A stretch of DNA of 64,000 nucleotides from Streptomyces cellulosae. GTDB taxonomy: Bacteria > Actinomycetota > Actinomycetes > Streptomycetales > Streptomycetaceae. The translations under genes were made by a program, and so were the position numbers. The stretch is from NCBI RefSeq assembly GCF_000721105.1, contig NZ_JOEV01000025.1:1-64000 (forward strand). Reading direction: 5' to 3'. A model generated the notes under the pieces. The model searched no databases. It was not told the origin of the DNA and was given only the letters and a program-made list of their open reading frames with translations. Numbering within the stretch: position 1 is the first letter of the stretch; each line of letters begins with the position of its first letter. This document shows, one piece after another, positions 10,737 to 19,838 of the stretch.

Positions 10737-11482
10737 AGCTCACCCTGCGCGTCTGGCGGCAGAAGAACGCCGACGCCGACGGCGCCATGTCCACGTACGA
10801 GGTGGACGGGATCTCCTCCGACATGTCCTTCCTGGAGATGCTGGACACCCTCAACGAGGAACTCATCCTGCGTGGCGAGGACCCCGTCGCCTTCGACCAC
10901 GACTGCCGTGAGGGCATCTGCGGGGCGTGTTCGCTCGTCATCAACGGCGACGCGCACGGGCCCGAGCGCACCACGACCTGCCAGCTGCACATGCGGTCCT
11001 TCGAGGACGGCGACACGATCGACATCGAGCCGTGGCGGGCGTCGGCGTTCCCCGTGATCAAGGACCTGGTCGTGGACCGGTCGGCGTTCGACCGGATCAT
11101 CCAGGCCGGCGGGTACATCACGGCGCCGACCGGGTCCGCGCCCGAGGCGCACGCCACGCCGGTGCCCAAGCCGGACGCGGACTTCGCCTTCGAGCACGCG
11201 GAGTGCATCGGGTGCGGGGCGTGTGTGGCCGCGTGTCCCAACGGGGCGGCGATGCTGTTCACGTCCGCGAAGGTCAACCACCTGAACGTGCTGCCGCAGG
11301 GGGCGCCCGAGCGGGAGACGCGGGTGCTGGACATGGTGGCGCAGATGGACGAGGAGGGGTTCGGGGGGTGCACGCTGACGGGTGAGTGCGCGACGGCCTG
11401 CCCCAAGGGGATCCCGCTGGTGTCCATCACCGGGATGAACAAGGAGTGGCTGCGGGCCGCGCGGAAGGCCGGGAAGCGGTAG
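10733..11482 (+). CDS. sdhB: Succinate dehydrogenase iron-sulfur subunit
   Basis: 249 residues. An N-terminal [2Fe-2S] ferredoxin domain has CREGICGAC with a later Cys in TTTCQLHM, and the C-terminal part carries the bacterial ferredoxin motif [15 protein letters not shown] with a second cysteine group [16 protein letters not shown], for the [4Fe-4S] and [3Fe-4S] clusters. It passes electrons from SdhA flavin to SdhC haem. It overlaps sdhA by 4 bp. Confidence 0.95.
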
Positions 11483-11701
11483 CGCTCCGCCGGTGAGGAA
11501 ACGTTCGCCGAGGGTGCGGACGGGCGGGGTCGGGAGTGGTGCTCATCCCCGGCCCCGTCTCGCCTTCTCCGGGCGGCGCCCCTGGCATTCAACAAGCCCA
11601 CATCCGCGCTCCTGGCCCAGGTCACGTCCGCGCCAACCGGTGTCGGAAGAAACAGGGTGTACGCCACCGTCCCCGAGTTGGCCCGTGCCCTGGAGAGAGC
11701 C

Positions 11702-12472
11702 ATGACCGGCGTTTCCACCCTGGACCGTCCCCCGCAGTCCGCCGCACCCGTCCGCTACACCGTCACCCTGGCCCGCGACGAGGCCGAGGTGCGGGCCGCG
11801 CAGCGGCTGCGGCACGAGGTGTTCGCCGGGGAGCTGGGCGCCCACCTGAACTCCCCGCAGGCGGGCCTCGACATCGACCCCTTCGACGCCTGCTGCGATC
11901 ACCTGCTCGTACGCGACAACGCGACCGGCCAGGTCGTCGGGACGTACCGGCTGCTGCCGCCGGAGCGGGCCGCGGTCGCCGGACGTCTCTACTCGGAGGG
12001 CGAGTTCGACCTCGCCCCGCTCGACCCGATCCGCCCGGGCCTCGTGGAGGTCGGCCGTTCCTGCGTGCATCCCGACCACCGCGACGGCGCGGTCATCGGC
12101 CTCATATGGGCCGGCATCGCCCGCTACATGGTCGACCGGGGCCACGAGTGGCTCGCCGGCTGCTGCTCGATCCCGCTCGCCGACGGCGGCGCCCTCGCGG
12201 CCGGCACCTGGGACCGGGTACGGGACAGGCACCTGGCGCCGGCGGAGTTCCGGGTACGTCCGCTGCGGCCCTGGGTGCCCCAGGACGTGACCGTCCCGGC
12301 CCGCACCGAACTCCCCGCGTTGCTGCGCGGCTATCTGCGGCTCGGAGCCTGGGTGTGCGCGGAGCCCGCGCACGACCCGCAGTTCGGGGTCGCCGACCTG
12401 TACGTGCTGCTGTCGATGCGCCGGGTCGACCCGCGCTATCTGCGGCACTTCCTCTCCCTCGTCCCGGCCTGA
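11702..12472 (+). CDS. olsB: OlsB-type GNAT N-acyltransferase (ornithine lipid synthesis)
   Basis: 256 residues. It resembles the OlsB/acetyltransferase family that transfers a 3-hydroxyacyl chain from ACP to ornithine: AAQRLRHEVFAGELGAH, DPFDACCDHLLVRDN, VGTYRLLPPERAA and EVGRSCVHPDHRDGAVIGLI. ATG 11702 has GGAGAG a few bases before it; an in-frame start at 11657 would add 15 residues without a site. Its stop overlaps the next gene by one base, pairing it with an OlsA-like acyltransferase. From memory, S. coelicolor SCO0921/SCO0920 next to this sdh operon are assigned to ornithine lipid synthesis. Confidence 0.78.
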   Translation: MTGVSTLDRPPQSAAPVRYTVTLARDEAEVRAAQRLRHEVFAGELGAHLNSPQAGLDIDPFDACCDHLLVRDNATGQVVGTYRLLPPERAAVAGRLYSEGEFDLAPLDPIRPGLVEVGRSCVHPDHRDGAVIGLIWAGIARYMVDRGHEWLAGCCSIPLADGGALAAGTWDRVRDRHLAPAEFRVRPLRPWVPQDVTVPARTELPALLRGYLRLGAWVCAEPAHDPQFGVADLYVLLSMRRVDPRYLRHFLSLVPA

Positions 12473-13287
12473 TGAGCGTCTGGCTCCCCGCCGCGCCCTG
12501 CACCCCGAGGGCGTGCGTGGAACGCACCGGGTCCGCCGCGGCCGTACCGCCGGCCGTGCTGCGGCTGGCGGCGGTCACGGTCCTGGTACTGGCCGGGGCC
12601 CTGCTGTCGCCGGTCGGCGGGAGGATCCCCGCCCCACTGGTCAGGCGGTGGTGCCGGTGGATCGTACGGGTCGCCGGCGTCCGGGTCCGTGTCACCGGCA
12701 CAGCCGCGCCCACCGGAGGGCTGCTCCTGGTCGCCAACCACATCTCCTGGCTGGACATCCCCCTGCTCGCCGCCGTCCGCCCGGCCCGGATGCTCGCGAA
12801 GGAGGAGATACGGGGATGGCCGGTGGCCGGGACGGTGGCCGCGCGCGGCGGTGTCCTGTTCATCGACCGGGACCGGCTGCGCGCCCTGCCCGGCACGGTC
12901 GCCCGGATCTCGGCCGCCCTGCGGGACGGCCGGGCCGTCGCCGTGTTCCCCGAGGGCAGCACCTGGTGCGGGCGGGCCCAGGGGCACTTCCGCCGGGCCG
13001 TGTTCCAGGCCGCCATCGACGCGGGTGTCCCGGTGCAGCCGGTGCGCATCCGCTACCGGCTCGCCGGGGGAGCGGTCAGCACCGCGCCCGCGTTCGTCGG
13101 CGACGACTCCCTGCTCGCCTCGGTGTGGCGGGTGGTGTCGACCCGGGGGCTGGTGGCCGAGGCCGAGGTACGGGAAGCCATCGCACCGGGCGGCCATCCC
13201 GACCGCCGTGCGCTGGCCCGGGCCGCGCAGCGGGAGGCGCTGCCCGAGCCGGCGCCGGCCCCGGTCCACGCGGGTCCGGCGTCCTGA
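12472..13287 (+). CDS. olsA: OlsA-like 1-acyl-sn-glycerol-3-phosphate/lyso-ornithine lipid acyltransferase
   Basis: 271 residues with one N-terminal hydrophobic segment (LRLAAVTVLVLAGALLSPVG). LPLAT motifs are clear: NHISWLDIPLL (HX4D catalytic block I, about residue 92), GVLFIDRDR (block II) and FPEGSTWCG (block III). It would add the second acyl chain to lyso-ornithine lipid made by the upstream OlsB-like enzyme; a general role in phosphatidic acid synthesis is the alternative. Start overlaps the previous stop (TGATG). Confidence 0.8.
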   Translation: MSVWLPAAPCTPRACVERTGSAAAVPPAVLRLAAVTVLVLAGALLSPVGGRIPAPLVRRWCRWIVRVAGVRVRVTGTAAPTGGLLLVANHISWLDIPLLAAVRPARMLAKEEIRGWPVAGTVAARGGVLFIDRDRLRALPGTVARISAALRDGRAVAVFPEGSTWCGRAQGHFRRAVFQAAIDAGVPVQPVRIRYRLAGGAVSTAPAFVGDDSLLASVWRVVSTRGLVAEAEVREAIAPGGHPDRRALARAAQREALPEPAPAPVHAGPAS

Positions 13288-13315
13288 GGGACGAGTGTCC
13301 TGCCGGACGAGCGGC

Positions 13316-13918
13316 TCAACGGGCGCCGCGACCCCCGTCGGTCGCGGCGCCTTCGAGCAGGTCGCGCGCCCGGTCGCGGGCGTGCCCGATCGGGTCCGGG
13401 AAGATGCGCAGGCCGTGGGCGACCATCGCCCCCTCGTGGAGCAGCATGAGGGTGCGGGCCGACTCCTCGGCCCGGGCCGGGGCGGATTCCCGGACCAGGT
13501 CCGTGAACAGCGCCAGCATCCACTCCTTCTGGCCCGTGATGATCGGATGGGCCGGATGGGAGGGATCGCTGATCTCGGCGTGCGCGTTGACCATGCTGCA
13601 CCCCTTGGGACTGCTCTCGGTCATCCACGCCTGCGAGGCGTCGAACACCGCCAGGACCCGGTCGACGGGCCCACGCCCCGCCTGCTCGAGCCGTTCCGTC
13701 ACGAACGCCCGCCAGCGCTCGTCACGGTCGGCCAGGTACTCGACAACGATCTGTTCCTTGGAGCCGAACCGGTCGTAGAGCGTCTTCTTCGTGACCCCGG
13801 CCTCGGAGGCGATCAGGTCCACGCCGACCGCGTGGATCCCGCGCTCGTAGAAGAGCCGTGACGCGGCCGAGAGAACGCGGCGCGCGCCCGGGGTCATCGT
13901 GATCCGCCTGGTGCTCAT
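13316..13918 (-). CDS. TetR-family regulator
   Basis: 200 residues. The N-terminal TetR helix-turn-helix is clear (LIASEAGVTKKTLYDRFGSKEQ, broken here as ...AGVTKKTLYDRFGSKEQ); the C-terminal half is the ligand domain. It is divergent from an EamA exporter, with two near-identical operator-like palindromes between them, so it most likely represses the exporter and itself. Confidence 0.9.
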   Translation of the reverse strand: MSTRRITMTPGARRVLSAASRLFYERGIHAVGVDLIASEAGVTKKTLYDRFGSKEQIVVEYLADRDERWRAFVTERLEQAGRGPVDRVLAVFDASQAWMTESSPKGCSMVNAHAEISDPSHPAHPIITGQKEWMLALFTDLVRESAPARAEESARTLMLLHEGAMVAHGLRIFPDPIGHARDRARDLLEGAATDGGRGAR

Positions 13919-13928
13919 GGCCTCAATG

Positions 13929-13979
13929 CTATACCGATCTGTATAGTGGGCGGGATGGAAGGTATACCGATCTGTTTAG
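13929..13979. promoter_or_regulatory. Two TetR operator-like palindromes
   Basis: CTATACCGATCTGTATAG (13929-13946) is a palindrome with perfect CTATAC/GTATAG arms, and GTATACCGATCTGTTTAG (13962-13979) is a close copy 33 bp later, three helical turns apart on the same face. The first lies only 10 bp upstream of the tetR start. Confidence 0.65.
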
Positions 13980-14062
13980 TGACCCGGGTCCAGTGGCCCT
14001 ATGGGCCTGTGGGCCTGGGACTCAGTGACCCCATGACCCTGACCCCTGGTGGGTGACGAGCC

Positions 14063-15010
14063 GTGAACTTCTTCCTCTCCGTGGCCTTCGTGCTGTGCTG
14101 GAGCTCCGGTTTCGTGGGCGCCAAGCTGGGCACGCAGGACGCCGGCGCGCTGACGATCCTGATGTGGCGGTTCCTGCCGCTGGCGGCCGTCCTCGCCGTG
14201 GCGGCCGCTGTCCGGAGGAGAACGGCGTGGCAGGGGCTGACCTCGCGTGATCTCGGGCGACAGGCCGTGATCGGGCTGCTCTCCCAGAGCGGCTATCTGC
14301 TCACCGTCTACTGGGCGATCCAGCTCGGCGTGTCGAGCGGCACGACCGCCCTGATCGACGGCACCCAGCCACTCGTCGCGGGAGCGCTGGCCGGCCCGCT
14401 GCTGCGGCAGTACGTCTCGGGGAGGCAGTGGCTCGGCCTGTGCCTGGGCCTCGTCGGTGTCGCCCTGGTGACCTCGGCCGACGCCGGTGCGAACGGCGGT
14501 GTCGCGTGGTGGACCTATCTCGTGCCGTTCGCGGGGATGCTCTCGCTGGTGGCGGCCACGTTCCTCGAACAGCGTTCCCGTACGCAGGTCACGCCCACGG
14601 TGTCGTTGACCGTCCACTGCGTCACCAGCGCGCTCGTCTTCACCGGCGCCGCCCTCGCCACCGGGTCGGCCGCCCCACCTGCGGCGTCCTCGTTCTGGAT
14701 CGCGATCGTGTGGCTGGTGACGCTGTCGACGTTCGGCGGATACGGCCTCTACTGGCTGGCGCTGCAGCGCTTCGGGGTCACCAGGGTCAACACGCTGATG
14801 TTCCTGATGGCTCCCGTCACGGCCGTGTGGGGCGCGCTCATGTTCGGCGAACCGTTCACCGCGCAGACCGCCGTCGGCCTGGCGATCGCCGTCTCGGCCG
14901 TGGCGGTCGTGCACGCCGCCGACGGATCGCCGGCCAGGTCCGACGACACCACCGCCCCCCACGTGAACCTCGCGAGGGCGGTGCGGGAAGAAAGCCCTAG
15001 CCGGAGGTGA
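14063..15010 (+). CDS. EamA/DMT-superfamily exporter
   Basis: 315 residues with ten predicted membrane helices in two EamA repeats. It starts FFLSVAFVLCWSSGFVGAKL, the usual EamA first helix, and the second repeat contains LYWLALQRFGVTRVNTLMFL. Transporters of this family export amino acids or small metabolites; the substrate here is unknown. GTG 14063 is the chosen start. It is divergent from TetR and its last 14 bases overlap the end of the convergent LLM gene. Confidence 0.87.
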   Translation: MNFFLSVAFVLCWSSGFVGAKLGTQDAGALTILMWRFLPLAAVLAVAAAVRRRTAWQGLTSRDLGRQAVIGLLSQSGYLLTVYWAIQLGVSSGTTALIDGTQPLVAGALAGPLLRQYVSGRQWLGLCLGLVGVALVTSADAGANGGVAWWTYLVPFAGMLSLVAATFLEQRSRTQVTPTVSLTVHCVTSALVFTGAALATGSAAPPAASSFWIAIVWLVTLSTFGGYGLYWLALQRFGVTRVNTLMFLMAPVTAVWGALMFGEPFTAQTAVGLAIAVSAVAVVHAADGSPARSDDTTAPHVNLARAVREESPSRR

Positions 15011-15995
15011 TCCGCGCCAGCCCCCGGTAGGAGTCCAGCAGGGCCTCGCGGTCGTACGTGCTGGTCGTGACCAGGACCTCCTGGGCTCCCGTCTCCTTCA
15101 GCACCGCCTGAAGTTCGTGCGCGACCTGCTCCTCGGTGCCGGCGATGTGGCCGGCGAGCCCGGCCTCGTAGAAGCCGCGCTCCTTGGCGGTCATCGTCAG
15201 CGACTCGACGCGCTCGGCGGGCGGCAGGGGCGGGAAGGTGCCGTGGGTGCGCGAGTACGCCATGGACCAGGCCTCGGGAATCAACAGCCGCCGCGCCTCG
15301 TCGGGTGTGGCGGCGACGGCGATCGTGCCGGAGATGACGACGTACGGCTCCCGCGCCCACGGGGAGGGCCGGAAGTGGGTGCGGTAATGATCGATGCCGC
15401 GCTGCATCTTCTCGCGGCCGCGCAGATCGCCGATGACCATGGGCAGGCCCGCCCGGGCGGCGATGGCGGCACCCTCGCCCATCGCGAGGACGAACGGCGG
15501 CACGGTCAGCCCCTCGGCGGGCCGCGCGTGCACCCGGGTCGGGGAGGTACCCAGGAACCAGCCCAGCAGCTCCTCGAGCTGGCCGGCGAAGTCGTCGGCG
15601 ACGTCCTTGTCGCGTCCGAGCGCCCTGCGGACGCCGTCCGTGAAGCCGACGGACCGGCCCAGGCCCATGTCCACGCGCCCGGGGAAGAGCGACTCCAGCA
15701 CACCGAACTGCTCGGCCACGACCAGCGGTTGGTGGTTGGGCAGCATCACACCACCGGTGCCGACCCGGATCCGCTCGGTCGCGGAGGCCACGGCGGCGGC
15801 CAGCACGGTCGGCGCCGACCCCGCGACCCCGGGCACGCCATGGTGCTCGGACACCCAGAACCGGTGGTAGCCGAGCCCTTCCAGTTCCCGCGCCAGTCGC
15901 ACGGTGTCGCGCAGCGCCTCGGCGTTCGTGTGGCCCTCGCGGGTCCGGGAGCGGTCGAGGACGGAGAAGCGGGTGTCGGCGATCACGGAACTCAC
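14997..15995 (-). CDS. LLM-class flavin-dependent oxidoreductase, MsnO8-like
   Basis: 332 residues. The luciferase-like barrel is clear: FSVLDRSRTREGHTNAEALR at the start, HRFWVSEHHGVPGVAGSAPT, VGTGGVMLPNHQPLVVAEQF and VDMGLGRSVGFTDGVRRALG. These match the MsnO8 subfamily of FMN-dependent monooxygenases. GTG 15995 begins the conserved N-terminus; the open frame continues upstream into non-coding sequence. The natural substrate is unknown. Confidence 0.88.
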   Translation of the reverse strand: MSSVIADTRFSVLDRSRTREGHTNAEALRDTVRLARELEGLGYHRFWVSEHHGVPGVAGSAPTVLAAAVASATERIRVGTGGVMLPNHQPLVVAEQFGVLESLFPGRVDMGLGRSVGFTDGVRRALGRDKDVADDFAGQLEELLGWFLGTSPTRVHARPAEGLTVPPFVLAMGEGAAIAARAGLPMVIGDLRGREKMQRGIDHYRTHFRPSPWAREPYVVISGTIAVAATPDEARRLLIPEAWSMAYSRTHGTFPPLPPAERVESLTMTAKERGFYEAGLAGHIAGTEEQVAHELQAVLKETGAQEVLVTTSTYDREALLDSYRGLARITSG

Positions 15996-16154
15996 GTCCG
16001 TTTCAACGCGTGGCGGGCGGTGGCATTCCCGCCGGGCGCCGACCGGACCGTGCCCGGAAAACCGGGTGACCGCGATCCGGCAGGTCAGCACAATGGAGAC
16101 GTCTCCGCGGCGGCCGCGCGTCCACCTCGCCCTACCCAAGGAAGGCGGCCGACC

Positions 16155-16850
16155 GTGACCGTCCAGAACATCCTGCTCTCCGGCATCGTCGGGTCCACCG
16201 CGTACGGCCTCGCCCACGCCGGCTCCGACGTCGACCGCCTCGGTCTGTTCGCCGCGCCCACCACCGACCTGCACGGCCTGCGCGGCCCGAAGGAGTCCCA
16301 CGTCACCACGGCACCGGACCGCACCCTGCACGAGGCGGCGAAGTGGTGCCGGCTCGCCCTCGGCGCCAACCCGACCGCCATGGAGCTGGTCTGGCTCCCG
16401 GCCGAGCTGTACGAGACGCGCACCCCGCTCGGCGAGGAACTCATCGGCATCCGTACGGCGTTCCTGTGCGCGAAGCGCGTCCGGGACGCCTATCTCGGCT
16501 ACGCCACCCAGCAGTTCCGCCGGCTCGAGAACCGCGGCGACGGCTCGCTCTCGGCGGACACCCGCAAGCGCACGGCGAAACACGCCCGGCACCTGAAGCG
16601 GCTGTGCCACCAGGGCCTGGAGCTGTACGCCACGGGCCGCCTGGAGATCCGTGTCGAGAACCCCGACGAGTACCACTCCTTCGGCGACCGCGTCGCCGCC
16701 GACCCCTCGGCCGCCCTGCCCCTGCTCCGCCACTACGAGACCGCCTTCGACGAGACACGCACCGTACTGCCGGAGGTGCCCGACGAGGCGGCCGCGGAGG
16801 CGTGGCTGCTCAGGGTCCGCCGCCACTTCTACCGGGCGGAGACCCGTTGA
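16155..16850 (+). CDS. Nucleotidyltransferase-like protein (RlaP/DNA polymerase beta superfamily)
   Basis: 231 residues. The start has the nucleotidyltransferase pattern GSTAYGLAHAGSDVDRLGLF, in which GS-x-AYG...SDxD supplies the metal-binding aspartates. The rest matches the PF10127 family of stand-alone predicted nucleotidyltransferases seen in actinobacteria and phages. No substrate is known. GTG 16155 has GAAGGCGG upstream. Confidence 0.8.
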   Translation: MTVQNILLSGIVGSTAYGLAHAGSDVDRLGLFAAPTTDLHGLRGPKESHVTTAPDRTLHEAAKWCRLALGANPTAMELVWLPAELYETRTPLGEELIGIRTAFLCAKRVRDAYLGYATQQFRRLENRGDGSLSADTRKRTAKHARHLKRLCHQGLELYATGRLEIRVENPDEYHSFGDRVAADPSAALPLLRHYETAFDETRTVLPEVPDEAAAEAWLLRVRRHFYRAETR

Positions 16851-16865
16851 CCACCGGGCGGCACA

Positions 16866-17270
16866 TCAGCGGCGGGACCGCACACGCGCGTTGCGGGGCG
16901 GCCGGATGAACTGCAGCTCCAGCGTGAGCGGCGGCTCGGCGATGCCGGGACCGCCGGCGGCCGCCCACCGCACGACCTCCTCGGTGCTGTCGTCGTCCGT
17001 CACGAACCCGATCCACGTGGCCCGCCCCCCGGCCCGGCGTCCGGCGGCCGAGGGACGGACGATGATCACGTCGGCCTGGTCGCACGGCCCCAGGCAGTCG
17101 GTCGTACGGACCTGGAAGCCGTGCTCGGCCGCACCGGCCCGCAGCAGCTCCAACTGCCAGGCCGGATCGGTGCCGGGCCGCTTGCGGGCGTTGCCGCAGC
17201 AGCAGCCCCGGCACACGACGAGCGTGCAGGCTCCGGAGCCGGTCAGGGAGGTACGGGGCGTCGAAGGCAT
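16866..17270 (-). CDS. Thioredoxin-like (2Fe-2S) ferredoxin-domain protein
   Basis: 134 residues from ATG 17270 (a GTG at 17309 would add 13). The cysteine pattern is that of thioredoxin-fold [2Fe-2S] proteins: LVVCRGCCCGN near the N-terminus and TTDCLGPCDQADV later. The small domain resembles the NuoE-like ferredoxin fold and probably carries one cluster; partner unknown. Neither start has a good ribosome binding site. Confidence 0.72.
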   Translation of the reverse strand: MPSTPRTSLTGSGACTLVVCRGCCCGNARKRPGTDPAWQLELLRAGAAEHGFQVRTTDCLGPCDQADVIIVRPSAAGRRAGGRATWIGFVTDDDSTEEVVRWAAAGGPGIAEPPLTLELQFIRPPRNARVRSRR

Positions 17271-17324
17271 GGGAGAAGCATGCGGCCTCGGCCGAGCACC
17301 CGCCGTCACCGGGGTGCCCTTGCG

Positions 17325-17890
17325 TCAGAGCCCCGCCCCGATACCCGCCCCGTTCCTCGGGACCAGGAACGACGGAGCCGGCGGCGGCGAACCGTCCGCC
17401 GCGCCAGCCCCCGTGAGCGGGGCCGGGTCCGTGCTCAGGACGGAGGAGGCGTTCCGGGTGCCGCCCAGATCCCAGGAGTTGCCGCTGGAGACGGTCGCCG
17501 AGCCGAGGGCCGCGGCCCGCGCGTCGGCCACCGACAGGTCGGCGGTGAGGACCGCCTTGCCGCCGGAGACGTCGACGTCGAAACCCGTACCGCCGTTGGC
17601 GTACGTCGAGTCGCGGGACAGGGCGAGGGCGCCCGTGTTGCCGTTGTCCGTGAGGCCGTGCGCCGCGTTCTTGAACGAGACGCCGCCCCGGACGGTGTGG
17701 GCCACCGCGGGTGCCGGGCTGCCGCCACCGAGCTTGAAGCCGTTGCCGTCGCCCGCGAAGTCGGGGAACCCCAGCGGTTGAAGCCGTTGCCGTACGCGAC
17801 CGTGTTCTCGATCAGCACCGGCGAGGTGAACTTCCAGGCGTCGAAACCGTCATCGACGTTGTTCCACAACCGGGCGCCCCGCACCAGGTG
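17325..17890 (-). pseudogene. Pectate lyase (PL9-like, right-handed beta-helix) remnant
   Basis: The reverse strand encodes the C-terminal third of a pectate lyase in two frames. The upstream part reads GARLWNNVDDGFDAWKFTSP then VLIENTVAYGNGFNRWG. The downstream part continues in another frame as DFAGDGNGFKLGGGSPAPAV, HTVRGGVSFKNAAHG and ends ...VPRNGAGIGAGL. The join, around 17765-17772, is a one-base frameshift. Nothing upstream resembles the missing N-terminal two thirds or a signal peptide, so the gene is both truncated and frameshifted. The intact enzyme would cleave pectin outside the cell. Confidence 0.8.
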
Positions 17891-17985
17891 CTGTCGGCCG
17901 TCGTGGTCCGCTGACCGTCGTCCGTTGTCCGCACGGCAGTGCCCGCCGGGGGCGTGGAGGTTGCCGGGTGTCTAGGGTGGAAAGC

Positions 17986-18477
17986 GTGACTGACAGCGAC
18001 AGCCTTCCGCTCGCCGTGTTCGACCTGGACAACACGCTTGCCGACACGGCCCACCGGCAGCGGTTCCTGGAGCGCAGGCCACGTGACTGGGACGGCTTCT
18101 TCGCCGCCGCGCCGCAGGATCCGCCGATCGCCGAGGGCATCGCGCTGGTGCTGGAGAGCGCGCGGGAGTGCGAGGTCGTCTACCTCACCGGCCGGCCCGA
18201 GCGCTGCCGGCGCGACACGCTGGACTGGCTCGCCGCACAGGGCCTTCCACGGGGGCACGTGTACATGCGGCGCCCCCACGACCGCAGGCCCGCCCGGCGC
18301 ACCAAGCTGGAGATCCTCCGCCGCCTCGCCGGCACCCGGGAGATCCGGATGCTGGTGGACGACGACGAGTTGGTGTGCGAGGACGCCGAACGGGCCGGCT
18401 TCACGGTCGTACGGGCGCGCTGGGCGGCCCGGTCCGCCGAGCTGAAGGTGGCGCAGGAGCGGGAGGGGCGGACCTGA
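17986..18477 (+). CDS. HAD-superfamily phosphatase
   Basis: 163 residues. Motif I is FDLDNTLADT near residue 14, where the first Asp would be the nucleophile; VYLTGRPERCRRDT is motif II (Thr), RRTKLEIL supplies the motif III lysine and MLVDDDELVCEDA is motif IV. It resembles the polynucleotide kinase-phosphatase-like HAD proteins of Streptomyces; substrate unknown. GTG 17986 is preceded by AGGGTGGA; a GTG at 17968 is possible. Confidence 0.82.
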   Translation: MTDSDSLPLAVFDLDNTLADTAHRQRFLERRPRDWDGFFAAAPQDPPIAEGIALVLESARECEVVYLTGRPERCRRDTLDWLAAQGLPRGHVYMRRPHDRRPARRTKLEILRRLAGTREIRMLVDDDELVCEDAERAGFTVVRARWAARSAELKVAQEREGRT

Positions 18478-18501
18478 GTCCGCGTCGGTGTGCCGGAGCC
18501 G

Positions 18502-18717
18502 TCAGTCCGACTCCTCCAGCCGGAAACCGACCTTCAGGCCGACCTGCCAGTGCGCCACCTGCCCGTCCTCGATCTGGCCCCTCACCTCGGTGACCTCGAA
18601 CCAGTCGAGGTTGCGCAGGGTCTGGGAGGCGCGGGAGATACCGTTGCGGACGGCCTGTTCGACGCTCTCGGGCGACGTGCCGACGATCTCCGTGACCCGG
18701 TAGGTGTGGTTCGACAT
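18502..18717 (-). CDS. Dodecin (flavin-storage protein)
   Basis: 71 residues, the normal size for dodecin. The start SNHTYRVTEIVGTSPESVEQ, the central LDWFEVTEVRGQIE with the flavin-stacking Trp, and HWQVGLKVGFRLEE match the family. Dodecins form 12-subunit shells that bind FMN/FAD or CoA. AGGAG lies before ATG 18717. Confidence 0.92.
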   Translation of the reverse strand: MSNHTYRVTEIVGTSPESVEQAVRNGISRASQTLRNLDWFEVTEVRGQIEDGQVAHWQVGLKVGFRLEESD

Positions 18718-18875
18718 GCGGGGCTCCTCTCCGCGGTGACGGCGATGTCACCTGTGTTCGACGCATCCGACGCGTCCAGCATGTTCAACGTGTCCGAAGC
18801 GACGGGTCGTGCCCGGGCGCCTCACTCCACCGTGCCCCAAGCCGTGGCGGAGCGCGAGACGGCCGGCGTCCGCCG

Positions 18876-19838
18876 TCACCGCGCCACGCTCAGCGAGAGC
18901 GCGAAACGGCCCTCACCGTCCGTCCACCAGTGGGTCAGGTCGAGGCCCGCCGAGGACAGTTCCGCGCGTACGCCCTCCCTGCGGAACTTGGCGGACACCT
19001 CGGTGCGCAGTTCCTCGCCCGCCGCGAAGTCGACCGCGAGGTCCAGCGAGGGGATCTTCACGCTCTGCTCCGTACGGGAGCGCAGCCGCATCTCGATCCA
19101 CTCGTTCTCGGCGTCCCAGAGCGCCACGTGGTCGAAGGCGCCGGGATCGAAGTCGGCGCCCAGCTCGCGGTTGACCACCGTCAGGACGTTCTTGTTGAAC
19201 GCGGCCGTCACCCCGGCCGCGTCGTCGTACGCCCTGACCAGGACCTTCTCGTCCTTGACCAGGTCCGTGCCGAGCAGCAGCGCGTCGCCCGGGGAGAGCA
19301 GGGCGCGGACGGAGGCCAGGAACGCGGCCCGCTCGACCGGCAGCAGGTTGCCGATCGTGCCGCCGAGGAAGGCCACCAGCCGGGGGCCGGGCGTGTCCGG
19401 CAGCGTCATCCGTGCGGTGAAGTCGGCGATCAGCGCGTGCACCTCCAGCGCCGGCCGCTCGGCGATCAGCGCCTGTCCCGCCTGGGTGAGCGCGCTGTCG
19501 CTGACGTCGACGGGGACGTACGTGCGCAGGTCGGTGAGTGCCTCGATCAGATGGCGGGTCTTGTCCGAGGAGCCGGAGCCGAGTTCGACCAGGGTGCGGG
19601 CGCCGGTCGCCGCGGCGACCTCACCGGAGCGGGCGATGAGGATCTCCCGTTCGGCGCGCGTCGGGTAGTACTCGGGCAGTTCGGTGATCTGCTCGAAAAG
19701 GTCGCTGCCGTGGGCGTCGTAGAACCACTTCGGCGGGAGGGTCTTGGGAGTGCGGGTCAGGCCCCGGAGGACGTCGGCGCGCAGGGCGGCCTCCGTGGCG
19801 TCCTCGGGCAGGGTGCGGGTGAGAAGGAACGGACTCAC
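18876..19838 (-). CDS. egtD: L-histidine N-alpha-methyltransferase
   Basis: 320 residues. It trimethylates histidine to hercynine with SAM, the first step of ergothioneine synthesis. The family start (RTPKTLPPKWFYDAHGSDLF, then EQITELPEYYPTRAE) and the SAM site LVELGSGSSDKTRHLIEAL are present. Last gene of egtABCD here; its GTG overlaps the egtC stop by 4 bp. Confidence 0.95.
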   Translation of the reverse strand: MSPFLLTRTLPEDATEAALRADVLRGLTRTPKTLPPKWFYDAHGSDLFEQITELPEYYPTRAEREILIARSGEVAAATGARTLVELGSGSSDKTRHLIEALTDLRTYVPVDVSDSALTQAGQALIAERPALEVHALIADFTARMTLPDTPGPRLVAFLGGTIGNLLPVERAAFLASVRALLSPGDALLLGTDLVKDEKVLVRAYDDAAGVTAAFNKNVLTVVNRELGADFDPGAFDHVALWDAENEWIEMRLRSRTEQSVKIPSLDLAVDFAAGEELRTEVSAKFRREGVRAELSSAGLDLTHWWTDGEGRFALSLSVAR

